DNA of 64,000 nt, from NCBI RefSeq assembly GCF_900103455.1, contig NZ_FNHI01000014.1:124001-188000 (forward strand), in the 5' to 3' direction. How positions within the stretch are numbered: the first letter of the stretch is position 1; every line of letters begins with the position of its first letter. Below are positions 51,205 through 61,170 of this stretch, piece after piece. The notes beneath the pieces were generated by a model. The model was not told where the DNA came from, did no database searches, and worked only from the letters and a program-made list of their open reading frames with translations. This DNA comes from Streptomyces wuyuanensis (GTDB lineage: Bacteria > Actinomycetota > Actinomycetes > Streptomycetales > Streptomycetaceae). Position numbers and translations under genes: made by a program.

Positions 51205-52227
51205 ATGAGCTCAGTCCACCCCCCGGGCCTCGACCCCGACAAGCTGCGGGGCCATCTCGACCGCGAGCGGCCGGGCCTGGTGAGCGGACCGCTCGAGGCC
51301 CGGCTGATCCAGGGCGGCCGTTCGAACCTCACCTACTACGTCACCGACGGCACCGGCCGGTGGATCGTCCGCCGGCCGCCGCTCGGCCATGTGCTCGCCA
51401 CCGCCCACGACATGAAGCGCGAGCACCGGGTCATCAGCGCCCTGCACCCGACGGCCGTCCCCGTACCCGAGCCGCTGCTGCTCTGCGAGGACGAGGACGT
51501 GCTCGGCGCACCCTTCTACGTCATGGAGTTCGTCGAAGGCACTCCGTACCGCACCGCGGAACAGCTCGCGCCGCTCGGTCCCGAGCGCACCCGCGAGGCC
51601 GTCCTCGGTCTCGTCGACACGCTCGTCGACCTGCACGCCGTGGACCCGGAGGCCGTGGGGCTGGGCGACTTCGGCCGCCCGGAGGGCTTCCTCGACCGGC
51701 AGCTGCGCCGCTGGGGCAAGCAGCTCGCCGCCTCCCGGGGCCGCGACCTCGCGGGCATCGACGAGCTCCACGCGTCCCTCGGCCGCGCCCTGCCGCACTC
51801 CCCCGCACCCGCCGTCGTCCACGGCGACTACCGGCTCGACAACGTGCTGGTGGGCGAGGACGACCGGATCAAGGCCGTGCTCGACTGGGAGATGTCCACC
51901 CTCGGCGACCCGCTCACCGATCTCGGCCTGCTGGTGATGTACAGCCGGAAGCTGGAGCTGCCGGACTCCCCCATCAGCACCACGGCCGGGGCCGCCGGCC
52001 ACCCGGACGCCGCCGAGCTGGTCGAACGCTACGCGGCGCGGTCCGGCCGGGACACCTCCGCGGTCTCCTGGTACACGGCGTTCGCCTGGTTCAAGCTCGC
52101 CGTGATCCTGGAGGGCATCCACTACCGCTACACCCTCGGCCGGACGGTCGGCGCCGGCTTCGACCGGATCGGCGAACTCGTCCCCCTGTTCATCGAGCAC
52201 GGCCTCACCACCCTGCAGGAAGGCTGA
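51205..52227 (+). CDS. APH-family phosphotransferase, ACAD10/11-kinase-like
   Basis: A 340-residue aminoglycoside-phosphotransferase-fold kinase: Brenner motif VVHGDYRLDNVLVG (about 204-217) and metal-binding LDWEMSTLGDPLTDLG (226-241). Its closest relatives by gene context are kinases placed before acyl-CoA dehydrogenases, fused in human ACAD10/11 and called LvaA in Pseudomonas, where they phosphorylate the 4-hydroxyl of 4-hydroxyacyl-CoA. Here the dehydrogenase gene begins 6 bp downstream. ATG at 51205 with GGAGGT. Drug resistance is unlikely in this context. Confidence 0.88.
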   Translation: MSSVHPPGLDPDKLRGHLDRERPGLVSGPLEARLIQGGRSNLTYYVTDGTGRWIVRRPPLGHVLATAHDMKREHRVISALHPTAVPVPEPLLLCEDEDVLGAPFYVMEFVEGTPYRTAEQLAPLGPERTREAVLGLVDTLVDLHAVDPEAVGLGDFGRPEGFLDRQLRRWGKQLAASRGRDLAGIDELHASLGRALPHSPAPAVVHGDYRLDNVLVGEDDRIKAVLDWEMSTLGDPLTDLGLLVMYSRKLELPDSPISTTAGAAGHPDAAELVERYAARSGRDTSAVSWYTAFAWFKLAVILEGIHYRYTLGRTVGAGFDRIGELVPLFIEHGLTTLQEG

Positions 52228-52233
52228 TCACCC

Positions 52234-53448
<1,215 letters not shown>

Positions 53449-53471
53449 GCCGGGGCACCTGGTGCCGTGAC

Positions 53472-53497
53472 CGCCGGAGGGCTCCGGCCCTCCGGCG
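53472..53497. terminator. Bidirectional terminator between the two convergent operons
   Basis: An 11-bp perfect stem (CGCCGGAGGGC and complement) with a TCCG loop, 24 bp past the dehydrogenase stop and about 100 bp before the end of the TetR gene. Confidence 0.7.
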
Positions 53498-53595
53498 CCC
53501 CGAGCGGCCCTCCCGTTCCCGGCGCCGCTCCGGGCCCGCAGATCTCGTGCGGGGCGGACGCAGGGGACGCAGGTCGGATCACGGACCCGTGGGCG

Positions 53596-54189
53596 TCACG
53601 GACGCAGTGCCCTGAGCAGCAGGTCGGCGAGGTGGTCGGCGACCTGCTGCGGGCTGAGCGGGCCGTCCGGGCGGTACCAGGTGGACAGGTGGTGCACGGA
53701 GCCGAAGTGGTAGTCCACCACGAGGTCGGCCGGGGTCGCGTCGGAGAACACCCCGCTCTGCTGCCCCTCTTCGATGAGCGCACGGAACCGCTCGTGGTAG
53801 CGCCGGCGCTCGGAGCGGACCTGCTTGTTCTTCTCCGGGCTGAGATGGTGCATCGAGCGGAAGAAGATCGAGGCGTCGTCGAGGTTCTCGATGGTGGTGA
53901 CGACGACGTCGGCGGCGGCCGAGCGCAGCCGCTCGTCGACGGGGGCGTCCGCCTCAGCGAAGGCGTCGAGGCGTTCCTGCTGGAGTCTTAGCACCCGGGA
54001 GTAGACCTCCTGGAGGAGGTCCTCCTTGGAACCGAAGTAGTGGTAGAGGGCGCCCTTGGTGACGCCCGCCGCCTCGACGATCTCCTGGACGGACGTACGG
54101 TCGTAACCCTGCTCGGCGAAGAGCCGGGTGGCGGCGGCCAGCAGCCTCTGGGGGACGGGGGTGCCGTTCCCGTCCGTCGTCCTGGCCAT
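53596..54189 (-). CDS. TetR-family repressor of the kinase/ACAD/SDR/ligase island
   Basis: A 197-residue TetR regulator: helix-turn-helix at about 12-56 (TRLFAEQGYDRTSVQEIVEAAGVTKGALYHYFGSKEDLL), C-terminal helical ligand domain. It is the third gene of the minus operon after SDR and ligase (65 bp from the ligase). Since the operator lies before the SDR gene, the regulator would repress itself as well as the plus operon. ATG at 54189 chosen (a GTG 9 nt upstream also fits). CoA-ester ligand is likely, by analogy with similar TetR regulators. Confidence 0.9.
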   Translation of the reverse strand: MARTTDGNGTPVPQRLLAAATRLFAEQGYDRTSVQEIVEAAGVTKGALYHYFGSKEDLLQEVYSRVLRLQQERLDAFAEADAPVDERLRSAAADVVVTTIENLDDASIFFRSMHHLSPEKNKQVRSERRRYHERFRALIEEGQQSGVFSDATPADLVVDYHFGSVHHLSTWYRPDGPLSPQQVADHLADLLLRALRP

Positions 54190-54254
54190 TGCCGCCACCC
54201 GCCTTTCCGGTCGTCGTCTGCCGCGCGCCCGCGTGGCCGGGGCGCGGCGGTGTC

Positions 54255-55910
54255 TCAGGTGCGGGAACGCAGTTCCCGCCTGAGGATCTTCCCACTAGTG
54301 GTCTTCGGGAGCTCGTCCAGGATCTCCACCTGCCTCGGGTACTTGTACGCGGCGAGGCGGTCGGCGCAGTATCCGGCGAGTTCGTCGGGGCCCACGGCGG
54401 TTCCGGGGCGGAGGCTGACGTACGCCTTGACCGTCTCGCCGCGATAGGCGTGCGGCACACCGACGACCGCCGCCTCCCGGACGGCGGGGTGGGTGTGGAG
54501 GACGTCCTCGACCTCGCGCGGCCAGACTTTGAAGCCGGAGGCGTTGATCATGTCCTTCTTGCGGTCGACCACGTAGAGCCAGCCGTCGGCGTCCATGAAG
54601 CCGATGTCCCCGGTGCGCAGCTCGCCGTCCGGGAAACCGGCGGCGGTGGCCTCCGGCTGCCGCCAGTAGCCGGGTACGACCTGCGGTCCGCGGACGGCGA
54701 TCTCGCCGCGCTCGCCGAACGGGACCTCCTCACCGTCGTCGTCGAGGATCCGCACGACGGTGTCGGGCCCGGGGAGGCCGACGGAGAGGGTGCCGGAGGC
54801 CGGGTCGACCGGCGCCTCCCTCTCGGGGGGCACCGAGGCGCAGGGCGCCGTGCACTCGGTGAGCCCGTAGCCGTTGCGTATGTAGGGGCCGAAGCCGGCG
54901 CGGAACTTCTCCACCAGAGCGGGCGGCAGGGGCGCGCCGCCGGAGGAGACGACGGCGAACGACGCGAAGTGGTCGGGTCCGGCGCCGGGGTGGGCGGCCA
55001 GGGCCATGAAGGCGGTGGAGGGGCCGACGGTGTAGGCGGGCCGGTGCTCGAGGAAGGCGTCGAGGACGACGCCCGCCTCGAAGCGGTACGCGAGCGCGAG
55101 GGTGCCGGCGTTGGCCGCACAGGCCGCCAGTTCGCACACCATGCCCGTGATGTGGAAGAGCGGCGCGAGGGCGAAGTAGCAGGCGCCTTCGGGGAGGGGA
55201 TGGCCGGTCCGCTGGCGTTCGGCGTTGAAGGTGATGCCGCCGTGGAGGTTCATGGCGCCCTTGGGCCTGCCGCTGGTGCCGGAGGTGTAGCTGATCAGGG
55301 CCACGTCTGTGGCGGCCGGGTCCCGCCCGCCGGGCGCGGCGAGCCCGGCGCGGGCGACGGTGAGGAGGTCGTCGGTGTCGCGCGGTGCCGGCAGCCGCTC
55401 GAAGCCGAGGACCCTGTTGTCGTTGCGGGTCTGGAGGTCCAGCTCGCAGGTGGTGACGGCGAACCGTACGGGGGTGGCCGCGGCGGCGTCGCGCAGATGG
55501 GTCTCCCAGGCGCGGTCGGAGCAGATCAGCACCGTCGCGCCCGAGTCCTCGAGGGCGTGGGTGACCTCGGCCGACTTGTACATGGGATTCAGCGGGACGA
55601 CGGTCGCCCCGGCCTTCCACGCGCCGAGCAGGGCGAGGACGAAGTGGGGGGTGTTCTGGAGCATCAGGGCGACCCGGTCGCCTGGGGCCACCCCGCGGGC
55701 GGCGAGCCGGCCGGCGACGGAATCGGAGAGCACGTCGGTCTCGCGGTAGCTGAGGCGTCCGTCGAAGTAGGCGAGGGCGGTGCGGTCCGGGGCGCGGCGG
55801 GCGGCGGCGCGGAAGGCGTGCACGACGCTCGCGGGCGGGTTCACGGGTGCCCGCTGGGCGTCGGTCAGCTGGGAGAGCCATGGCCGGGCCGCGTACGGGG
55901 AGGCGCTCAC
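54255..55910 (-). CDS. Acyl-CoA ligase (AMP-forming)
   Basis: A 551-residue ANL-superfamily ligase: P-loop ISYTSGTSGRPKGAMN (about 195-210), FALAPLFHITGM, NGYGLTECT (about 340), TGDIGFMDADGWLYVVDRKKD (about 430) and the catalytic C-terminal Lys in PKTTSGKILRREL (about 540). It activates a carboxylic acid to its CoA ester and is the entry step of the proposed pathway. The GTG at 55910 overlaps the SDR stop (GTGA), with GGGAGGA upstream. Confidence 0.92.
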   Translation of the reverse strand: MSASPYAARPWLSQLTDAQRAPVNPPASVVHAFRAAARRAPDRTALAYFDGRLSYRETDVLSDSVAGRLAARGVAPGDRVALMLQNTPHFVLALLGAWKAGATVVPLNPMYKSAEVTHALEDSGATVLICSDRAWETHLRDAAAATPVRFAVTTCELDLQTRNDNRVLGFERLPAPRDTDDLLTVARAGLAAPGGRDPAATDVALISYTSGTSGRPKGAMNLHGGITFNAERQRTGHPLPEGACYFALAPLFHITGMVCELAACAANAGTLALAYRFEAGVVLDAFLEHRPAYTVGPSTAFMALAAHPGAGPDHFASFAVVSSGGAPLPPALVEKFRAGFGPYIRNGYGLTECTAPCASVPPEREAPVDPASGTLSVGLPGPDTVVRILDDDGEEVPFGERGEIAVRGPQVVPGYWRQPEATAAGFPDGELRTGDIGFMDADGWLYVVDRKKDMINASGFKVWPREVEDVLHTHPAVREAAVVGVPHAYRGETVKAYVSLRPGTAVGPDELAGYCADRLAAYKYPRQVEILDELPKTTSGKILRRELRSRT

Positions 55911-56671
55911 CGGGCCGTGTCCTCCCATTTCCGCTGGATGTGGTTCATGGTGGCCAGCCATCGGTCGGGGTCGCCCGCGCGGCCCTGGTAGTACCCGGCG
56001 ACCTCGGGGTGCGGCAGGATGAGGAAGCGGTCCGCCTCGATGCCCTCGAACAGGGCGTCGGCGACGTCCTCGGGTTCGATGGCGCTGGGGGCGAGGACGA
56101 GTTCGCCCGCCGATCCCGCCGCGGTCAGCATGTCCGTGCGGACGCCCTGCGGGCACACGGCGTGCACCTTCAGGCCGCGGTGACGGTACGTCAGGGACAG
56201 CCACTCGGCGAAGGCGACCGCGCCGTGCTTGGTGACGCTGTACGGGGCGGCGCCGATCATCGTGAGGAGTCCGGCGGCGGACACGGTGGAGACGAATCGG
56301 CCGCTGCCTCGCTCCAGCCAGTCGGGGAGCAGGGTGCGCACGGCGCGGACGTGCGCCATCACGTTCACGTCCCAGGCGGAGGCCCAGACGTCCTCGTCCG
56401 CGAAGGCGTCGCCGGGCGAGGCGAGTCCGGCGTTGGCGCAGTAGATGTCGACGGTGCCGCCGAGCGCCTCCCTGGCCTCCTCGATGATCGCGGAGGCGTC
56501 ACCGGGGACGGCGAGTGCGCCGATCTCGTCCGCGACGGCCTTCGTCCTGCCGGGGTCGATGTCGTTGACGGCGACGCGTGCGCCCTCCGCCGTGAAGCGG
56601 CGGGCGAGTGCGGCGCCGATGCCGCCGCCCGCGCCGGTGACCACCACGTTCGCGCCCTGCACCGTACTCAT
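55907..56671 (-). CDS. SDR-family oxidoreductase
   Basis: A 254-residue short-chain dehydrogenase: cofactor motif TGAGGGIGAALA (12-23), Asp after beta-2 (VNDID, NAD-favouring), NAG at about 80, catalytic Ser in STVSAAG (about 130) and YSVTK (about 145). First gene of the SDR-ligase-TetR operon. In the lva comparison it would occupy LvaD's role, interconverting a keto and hydroxy acyl-CoA. ATG at 56671. Confidence 0.9.
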   Translation of the reverse strand: MSTVQGANVVVTGAGGGIGAALARRFTAEGARVAVNDIDPGRTKAVADEIGALAVPGDASAIIEEAREALGGTVDIYCANAGLASPGDAFADEDVWASAWDVNVMAHVRAVRTLLPDWLERGSGRFVSTVSAAGLLTMIGAAPYSVTKHGAVAFAEWLSLTYRHRGLKVHAVCPQGVRTDMLTAAGSAGELVLAPSAIEPEDVADALFEGIEADRFLILPHPEVAGYYQGRAGDPDRWLATMNHIQRKWEDTAR

Positions 56672-56710
56672 CGGACCTGCCTCTCCGTCGCGGCTCGCTC
56701 AGGACGGCAG

Positions 56711-56724
56711 ACTAACCAGTCGGT
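56711..56724. promoter_or_regulatory. TetR-type operator before the SDR-ligase-TetR operon
   Basis: Reads ACCGACTGGTTAGT on minus, 12 of 14 matches to the box at 51147-51160, with the preceding ACAT also shared. It lies 40 nt before the SDR start. Confidence 0.7.
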
Positions 56725-56838
56725 ATGTGCACGGGGAAGAGGGTCGTGGCGAACATCGCGCCGGGAGCGTTCCCCGCGGCCCGGCCCCGCGCTAGCGTGC
56801 GTGGCCATGACAGTTGTAGCGATCACGGAGGTAGTGCG

Positions 56839-58089
56839 ATGAGCCTGTCCAGACGGGGTCTGCTGGCCGCGGGAGGTGCCGCCGGCGCCCTGGCCGCGAC
56901 CGCTTCCACGGCCCCGCACGCGGTGGCGCACGCCGGGCGGAGCCGGGTCCGCACCGGCTTCGAGCGGCTCGCCGCCGACGGCTACCGGCTGCTGTCCGGC
57001 GAGCGGATCGGCGTCGTCACCAACCCCACCGGCATCACCCGCGACGCCCGTCATCTGGTCGACGTGATGCACGCGGACGAGCGGGTGGACCTGGTCGCCG
57101 TATTCGGACCGGAGCACGGATTCCGCGGCACCGCCCAGGCGGGCGGCTCCGAGGGCCGCTACGACGACCCCGCGACCGGGCTCCCGGTCTACGACACGTA
57201 CCTGAAGAGCGGGCAGCCGCTCGCCGACATCTTCACCGCGTCCGGCGTGGACTCGGTCGTCTTCGACATCCAGGACGCCGGGGCCCGCTTCTACACGTAC
57301 ATCTGGACGCTCTACGACTGCATGGTGGCGGCGGTGCTGGCGGGGAAGCGCTTCGTCGTGCTGGACCGGCCCAATCCGGTCACCGGCCGCGCCGCCCTCG
57401 GGCCGGTCCTGGACAAGGCGTTCGCGACCTTCGTCGGCCGCGAGCCGATCGCCCAGGCACACGGCATGACCGTCGCCGAACTGGCCCGGCTGTTCAACGG
57501 CGAGTTCCTGACCACGCCGGCGAAGCTGGACGTGGTGCGGATGTCGGGCTGGCGGCGGGAGGACTTCCACGACGCGACGGAGCTGCCCTGGGTGCCGCCG
57601 AGCCCCAACATGCCGACGCCGGAGACCGCGCTCGTCTACTCCGGCACCTGCCTCTTCGAGGGCACCAACCTCTCGGAGGGCCGCGGCACGACCCGTCCGT
57701 TCGAACTGCTCGGCGCGGAGGGGATCGACCGCGCCTGGGCCGAGGCGGCGAACGCGCTCGGCCTGCCCGGAGTGCGCTTCCGCGAGGCGTACTTCGCGCC
57801 GACCTTCTCCAAGTTCCAGGGAAAGACGGTGGGCGGGGTCCAGCTCCACGTGCACGACCGCGAGGTGTTCGACCCGGTCCGTACCGGCATCGGACTGCTG
57901 GTCACGGCGAAGCGCAGCTGGAGCGGCTTCGCCTGGCGGCCCGACAACTGGATCGACAAACTCACCGGGTCCACCCGGGTGCGCACGATGATCGACGCGG
58001 GCGCCGGAACGGACGAGGTCGTCGGGGCGTGGCAGCAGGACCTCGCCGCGTTCCGCGCGTTGCGGCGGGAGTATCTGCTGTACCGGTGA
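56839..58089 (+). CDS. NamZ-type exo-beta-N-acetylmuramidase (DUF1343)
   Basis: A 416-residue exported protein. The N-terminus is a twin-arginine-like signal (MSLSRRGLLAAGGAAGALAA). The DUF1343 domain fills the rest: GVVTNPTGITRDARH, VAVFGPEHGFRG (about 90), FDIQDAGARFYTYIWTLYD (about 140), RPNPVTGR and SPNMPTPETALVYSGTCLFEGTN (about 255). The family includes the Bacillus NamZ exo-muramidase, which trims terminal MurNAc from peptidoglycan fragments; a cell-wall recycling role follows. ATG at 56839 after GGAGGTAG. Confidence 0.9.
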   Translation: MSLSRRGLLAAGGAAGALAATASTAPHAVAHAGRSRVRTGFERLAADGYRLLSGERIGVVTNPTGITRDARHLVDVMHADERVDLVAVFGPEHGFRGTAQAGGSEGRYDDPATGLPVYDTYLKSGQPLADIFTASGVDSVVFDIQDAGARFYTYIWTLYDCMVAAVLAGKRFVVLDRPNPVTGRAALGPVLDKAFATFVGREPIAQAHGMTVAELARLFNGEFLTTPAKLDVVRMSGWRREDFHDATELPWVPPSPNMPTPETALVYSGTCLFEGTNLSEGRGTTRPFELLGAEGIDRAWAEAANALGLPGVRFREAYFAPTFSKFQGKTVGGVQLHVHDREVFDPVRTGIGLLVTAKRSWSGFAWRPDNWIDKLTGSTRVRTMIDAGAGTDEVVGAWQQDLAAFRALRREYLLYR

Positions 58090-58157
58090 CGGGGGTTCTG
58101 CCGGTGACCGCGGGGTTGTGCCGGCGACGGGGGGTCGTGCCGACGACGGGAGTTCTC
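58083..58157. repeat. Four imperfect 18-20-bp tandem repeats after the namZ-like gene
   Basis: Units CCGGTGACGGGGGTTCTG, CCGGTGACCGCGGGGTTGTG, CCGGCGACGGGGGGTCGTG and CCGACGACGGGAGTTCTC follow each other, the first spanning the stop codon. They sit between the gene and the esterase remnant and may mark the decay junction. Confidence 0.7.
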
Positions 58158-58179
58158 CCCACCCCCCGTCCACCGTCCG

Positions 58180-58815
58180 GGGTCGAGCCGGGATGGCGGG
58201 CCACCCGGCCCCGACCGCGAGGCGCACGCCCTCGTGCTCCGGCACGCCCGCGTCATCGCCCAGAGGGGCACGCTGTTCGCGTACGACCCGGAGCAGACGG
58301 CCGCGGCGATGCCCCACCGCGACCGGGCCGTGGCCGAGAACATCGCCTGGTGGCAGCGGCACACCGGCCACCGGATGCTGCTCTCGGCCCACAGCGGCCA
58401 CGTGGGCTGTGAATCGGCCAAACCCCACCGGTACCCGCGACTTCAGGGCGCCTTCATGAGGGTCGCCCTGGGCAGGGACTGCGTGAACGTCGGGACGACC
58501 TTCGGGACGGGGTTCGTTCAACGCGCACGATCCCCGTGAACCGGGCGGACCTGTGCGTACGTTCACGCTCGGCCTCAGACCCGCGGGCACGTACGAGCAC
58601 ACCCTGGACCGGGTGGCCCCGTACGACCACTATCTGGACCTGCGCTCCCTCCGCGGCGCCGCGCGGCGGCCGGTCGAGGAGCGCCGCCCGACGCAGCCCA
58701 TCGGAACCGCCTGGCCGTGGCAGGGATCCGACGCCCCGCAGCGGCTCGCCGGGGGCTACGACGTCGTCATCCACCTCCACCGGATCACCGCGGCCGGTTT
58801 GCTGCGCCGATACGC
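58180..58815 (+). pseudogene. Remnant of an erythromycin esterase-like gene
   Basis: The first frame gives AHALVLRHARVIAQRGTLF then RDRAVAENIAWWQRHTGHRM, LLSAHSGHVGCES and ALGRDCVNVGTTFGTGF, which matches the C-terminal third of erythromycin esterase-family hydrolases (NIVWWQRHTGHKVLLSAHNGHVAYES). After a frame change near 58540 the similarity continues as VRTFTLGLRPAGTYEHTLDR and VIHLHRITAA. The N-terminal two thirds are missing and the expected His/Glu positions are partly altered (HNGHVAY to HSGHVGC). The 5' boundary is approximate. Confidence 0.7.
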
Positions 58816-58945
58816 CGCTCTTTCCGAATCGCCACACATATCTCGCTGTACGGATGTTCGAGGGAGCCGGACGGGGTACTCGTACGTCCATTCCTTGACG
58901 CGGAAGTACCAGCGACGGTGTTCGAGCGACGGAGGTGGCAGTGCG

Positions 58946-59557
58946 ATGGCCGGATTCCGGAGTCTTGCGAGACAGGTGCGCGACCCGCGGTGCGATCTGG
59001 CGCTGAGGCGCCATTCACTGCGCAAGTGCCTGGAGAGGTTCGCCCCGTACGGGCACCGGGCGACCTGGGACCACCTGTGTTCCAGGCACGGGATCGCGCC
59101 CGAGGACAGGAATCCCGATCCGGCGCGGCTGGTGGCCGCGCTCGGCGAACTGGAGGAAGCGCGGGCCGTGTGGCTCGCGTACGAACGGGACTTCGCGGAG
59201 CGGCGCAGGCGCGAGAAGCACGACGGACTGCGTCGGCCGGGGTCCTTCGACGACTGGCACCGGCGCACCTGGGGCGGCAACGGCATCGCCCGGTGCGACG
59301 ACCCCGGGGTGCATCCGGCCGATCCGCTGGCCGATGTGCTGCGCCGGCTGATCACCGCGCTGGAGGCGGCACCCTCGGCCGTCTGCCCGGTGTGCGCGGA
59401 ACGCCGCATCGTCTGGCGGCAGGACCTGGATCGGGAGCCCTGGTCCGGCCCGGTGTGCTCGGGCTGCGGGATCGTGGTGCCGCGGCCCGTCCTGACGCAC
59501 GAGGCGCTGAGGGCCGCCAAGCGGGCACGCGGCAGGGAGCTGGCGTCGGTGGCGTAG
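58946..59557 (+). CDS. Conserved hypothetical protein with C-terminal zinc ribbon
   Basis: A 203-residue, Arg-rich protein without a named domain. The first 150 residues are helical with a conserved-looking WDHLCSRHGIAPEDRNPDPA. The C-terminus has a four-Cys knuckle, CPVC ... CSGC (about 150-178), likely binding zinc. The ATG at 58946 follows GGAGGTGG. A TTGACG lies at 58895-58900 upstream as a possible -35. A nucleic-acid-binding role is possible but unproven. Confidence 0.75.
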   Translation: MAGFRSLARQVRDPRCDLALRRHSLRKCLERFAPYGHRATWDHLCSRHGIAPEDRNPDPARLVAALGELEEARAVWLAYERDFAERRRREKHDGLRRPGSFDDWHRRTWGGNGIARCDDPGVHPADPLADVLRRLITALEAAPSAVCPVCAERRIVWRQDLDREPWSGPVCSGCGIVVPRPVLTHEALRAAKRARGRELASVA

Positions 59558-59584
59558 GCCGCGGGGCCTGGCACCATCGGAGGT

Positions 59585-60310
59585 GTGATCCAGGTCTGCC
59601 TCAACGGGCGCCGCCGCGCGGGTGACTCCGCCGCCGTACCCATGTCACCGGAGGGGCTCGCCCGGTCGGCGTTCGCCGCGGTTTCCGCGGGCGCCTCGGA
59701 AGTGCACTTCCGCCCGAGGACGCCGTGCGGGAGCGGCTCGCTGTCACCCCGCGTGGTGGGACCGGCGGTCGAGGCCGTGCGCACGGCGGCGGGCGTGCCG
59801 GTCGGGGTGCCGGCGGACGCCTGGGCGGAGCCGGACCCGGAGCGGCGCGTCGACCGGGTCCGCTCCTGGACGGTGCTGCCCGATCTCGTGTCGGTCGACT
59901 GGCACGAGGACGGCGCCGAGGAGGTCGCCGCCGCCCTGCTGGAGCGCGGTGTGGCGGTGCAGGCGGTGATCCGTTCGGGCACGGACGCGGCCCGGCGCTT
60001 CACCGTTTCCCGGTCGGCCCCGGCGGTACGGCGCGTGCTCGCCCGGGTCGTCGACCCCGGCGTCGCGACGGCCGGGGACACCGCGCGCTCGTTGCTCGAC
60101 GGCCTGGGTGCGGCGCACGGCGTTCCGGTGCTGCCGCACGGCATGGACGGCGGGGCCTGGCCGGTGCTGCGGCTGGCGGCACGGACGGGGCCGGACGTCC
60201 GCACCGGGCTGGGGGACGTGCTCCGCCTCCCGGACGGGAGGCCGGCGAAGTCGAACGCCCAACTGGTCACGGCTGCCACGCGGCTGGCACACGCCGGCCG
60301 GCGTGCCTGA
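59585..60310 (+). CDS. BKACE-family (3-keto-5-aminohexanoate cleavage-like) protein, altered metal site
   Basis: A 241-residue member of the beta-keto acid cleavage enzyme family (DUF849). It has the short form: ASEVHFRPRTPCGSGSLSPR (about 38-57) and LPHGMDGGAWPVLRLA near the C-terminus. Active members normally have His-X-His at the first site (for example VHVHPRTP), here HFR. It is also shorter than the usual 270-310 residues. Possibly a non-canonical or inactive enzyme. GTG at 59585 with CACCAT 7 nt upstream (leaderless-like). Confidence 0.8.
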   Translation: MIQVCLNGRRRAGDSAAVPMSPEGLARSAFAAVSAGASEVHFRPRTPCGSGSLSPRVVGPAVEAVRTAAGVPVGVPADAWAEPDPERRVDRVRSWTVLPDLVSVDWHEDGAEEVAAALLERGVAVQAVIRSGTDAARRFTVSRSAPAVRRVLARVVDPGVATAGDTARSLLDGLGAAHGVPVLPHGMDGGAWPVLRLAARTGPDVRTGLGDVLRLPDGRPAKSNAQLVTAATRLAHAGRRA

Positions 60311-60483
60311 CCGGTTCTCCGCGGGCGTGGCGGGGACCGGCTCCCTGGACCTCGAACACTTCCTGCCGGCGGGCAGGGTCCACGCCGTGACCCGCGGCCA
60401 CCGCAGGATCGTTGGTCGGCACGCACCGATGATCAGCGGTCGCCGCGGCCTTCCCGCAGCCGGCCCACGGGCAGGATCAAGGT

Positions 60484-60978
60484 CTATGGCCGGAGGTCGT
60501 GCTGGTACCAGGTGCCCGACTTGCCGCCGAGATCGGCCGGGGTGGCGGGGCCGACCGGGACGAACCCGGCCTTGGTCAAGACTTTCCGGGACGCGGCGTT
60601 CTCGTGGGAGGTGGCGGCCCGCAGTGTGCGCAGACCGTGCCTCGCGATCGCGATCCGGCACAGCTCCCGGACGGTCGCTGTCGCCACGCCGCGGCCGGCG
60701 ACCTGCTCCGCGACCCGGTAGCCGAGTCTGGCGGCGCCGTCCTCCAAGTCGTACAGGTTGAACCTGCCGAGCACCGACCCGTCCTCGGCCACGAGCACGT
60801 GGAAGGCGCAGCTGCCGGCCTCCTGCTCGGCCAGCAAGGCCTTGTAACCGTCGGTGAAGCGGTCGAAGAAGTCGTCGCCGCGGTCGGGGATCGAGGCGGC
60901 GAAGTAGGTGCGGTTCGCCAGCTCGAAGGCCAGCACCGCCGGGGCGTGGCCGGCATGCAGCCGCTTCAGCTCGGGCAT
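60484..60978 (-). CDS. GNAT-family N-acetyltransferase
   Basis: A 164-residue acetyltransferase: acetyl-CoA-binding motif AGRGVATATVRELCRIAIARHG (about 92-113), then RAATSHENAASRKVLTKAGF (about 120-139). This resembles RimJ/RimL-type enzymes, although specificity is unknown. ATG at 60978 has TAGAGT 6 nt upstream and no ribosome site. Confidence 0.88.
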   Translation of the reverse strand: MPELKRLHAGHAPAVLAFELANRTYFAASIPDRGDDFFDRFTDGYKALLAEQEAGSCAFHVLVAEDGSVLGRFNLYDLEDGAARLGYRVAEQVAGRGVATATVRELCRIAIARHGLRTLRAATSHENAASRKVLTKAGFVPVGPATPADLGGKSGTWYQHDLRP

Positions 60979-61170
60979 TGCCCGACTCTACCCAGACCGG
61001 CGCTGAGGCCACCTGAGTTTCCGCCGGCGGCAGACAGCCCCAGGACCGGGGCACATGACGATCCACGGCTGGAGTACCAGGAGTACTAGCACACGGGAAT
61101 TCGTTCGCCCATCGGATTTGCCTGCGGCGAGAGTTGGGCCCGATGTGACACCCGAACGAGGAGCCCGACC

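Noticed and set aside
51205..52227. Aminoglycoside resistance gene
   Set aside because: The APH fold is present, but the coupling to an acyl-CoA dehydrogenase and the shared operator point to acyl-CoA metabolism.
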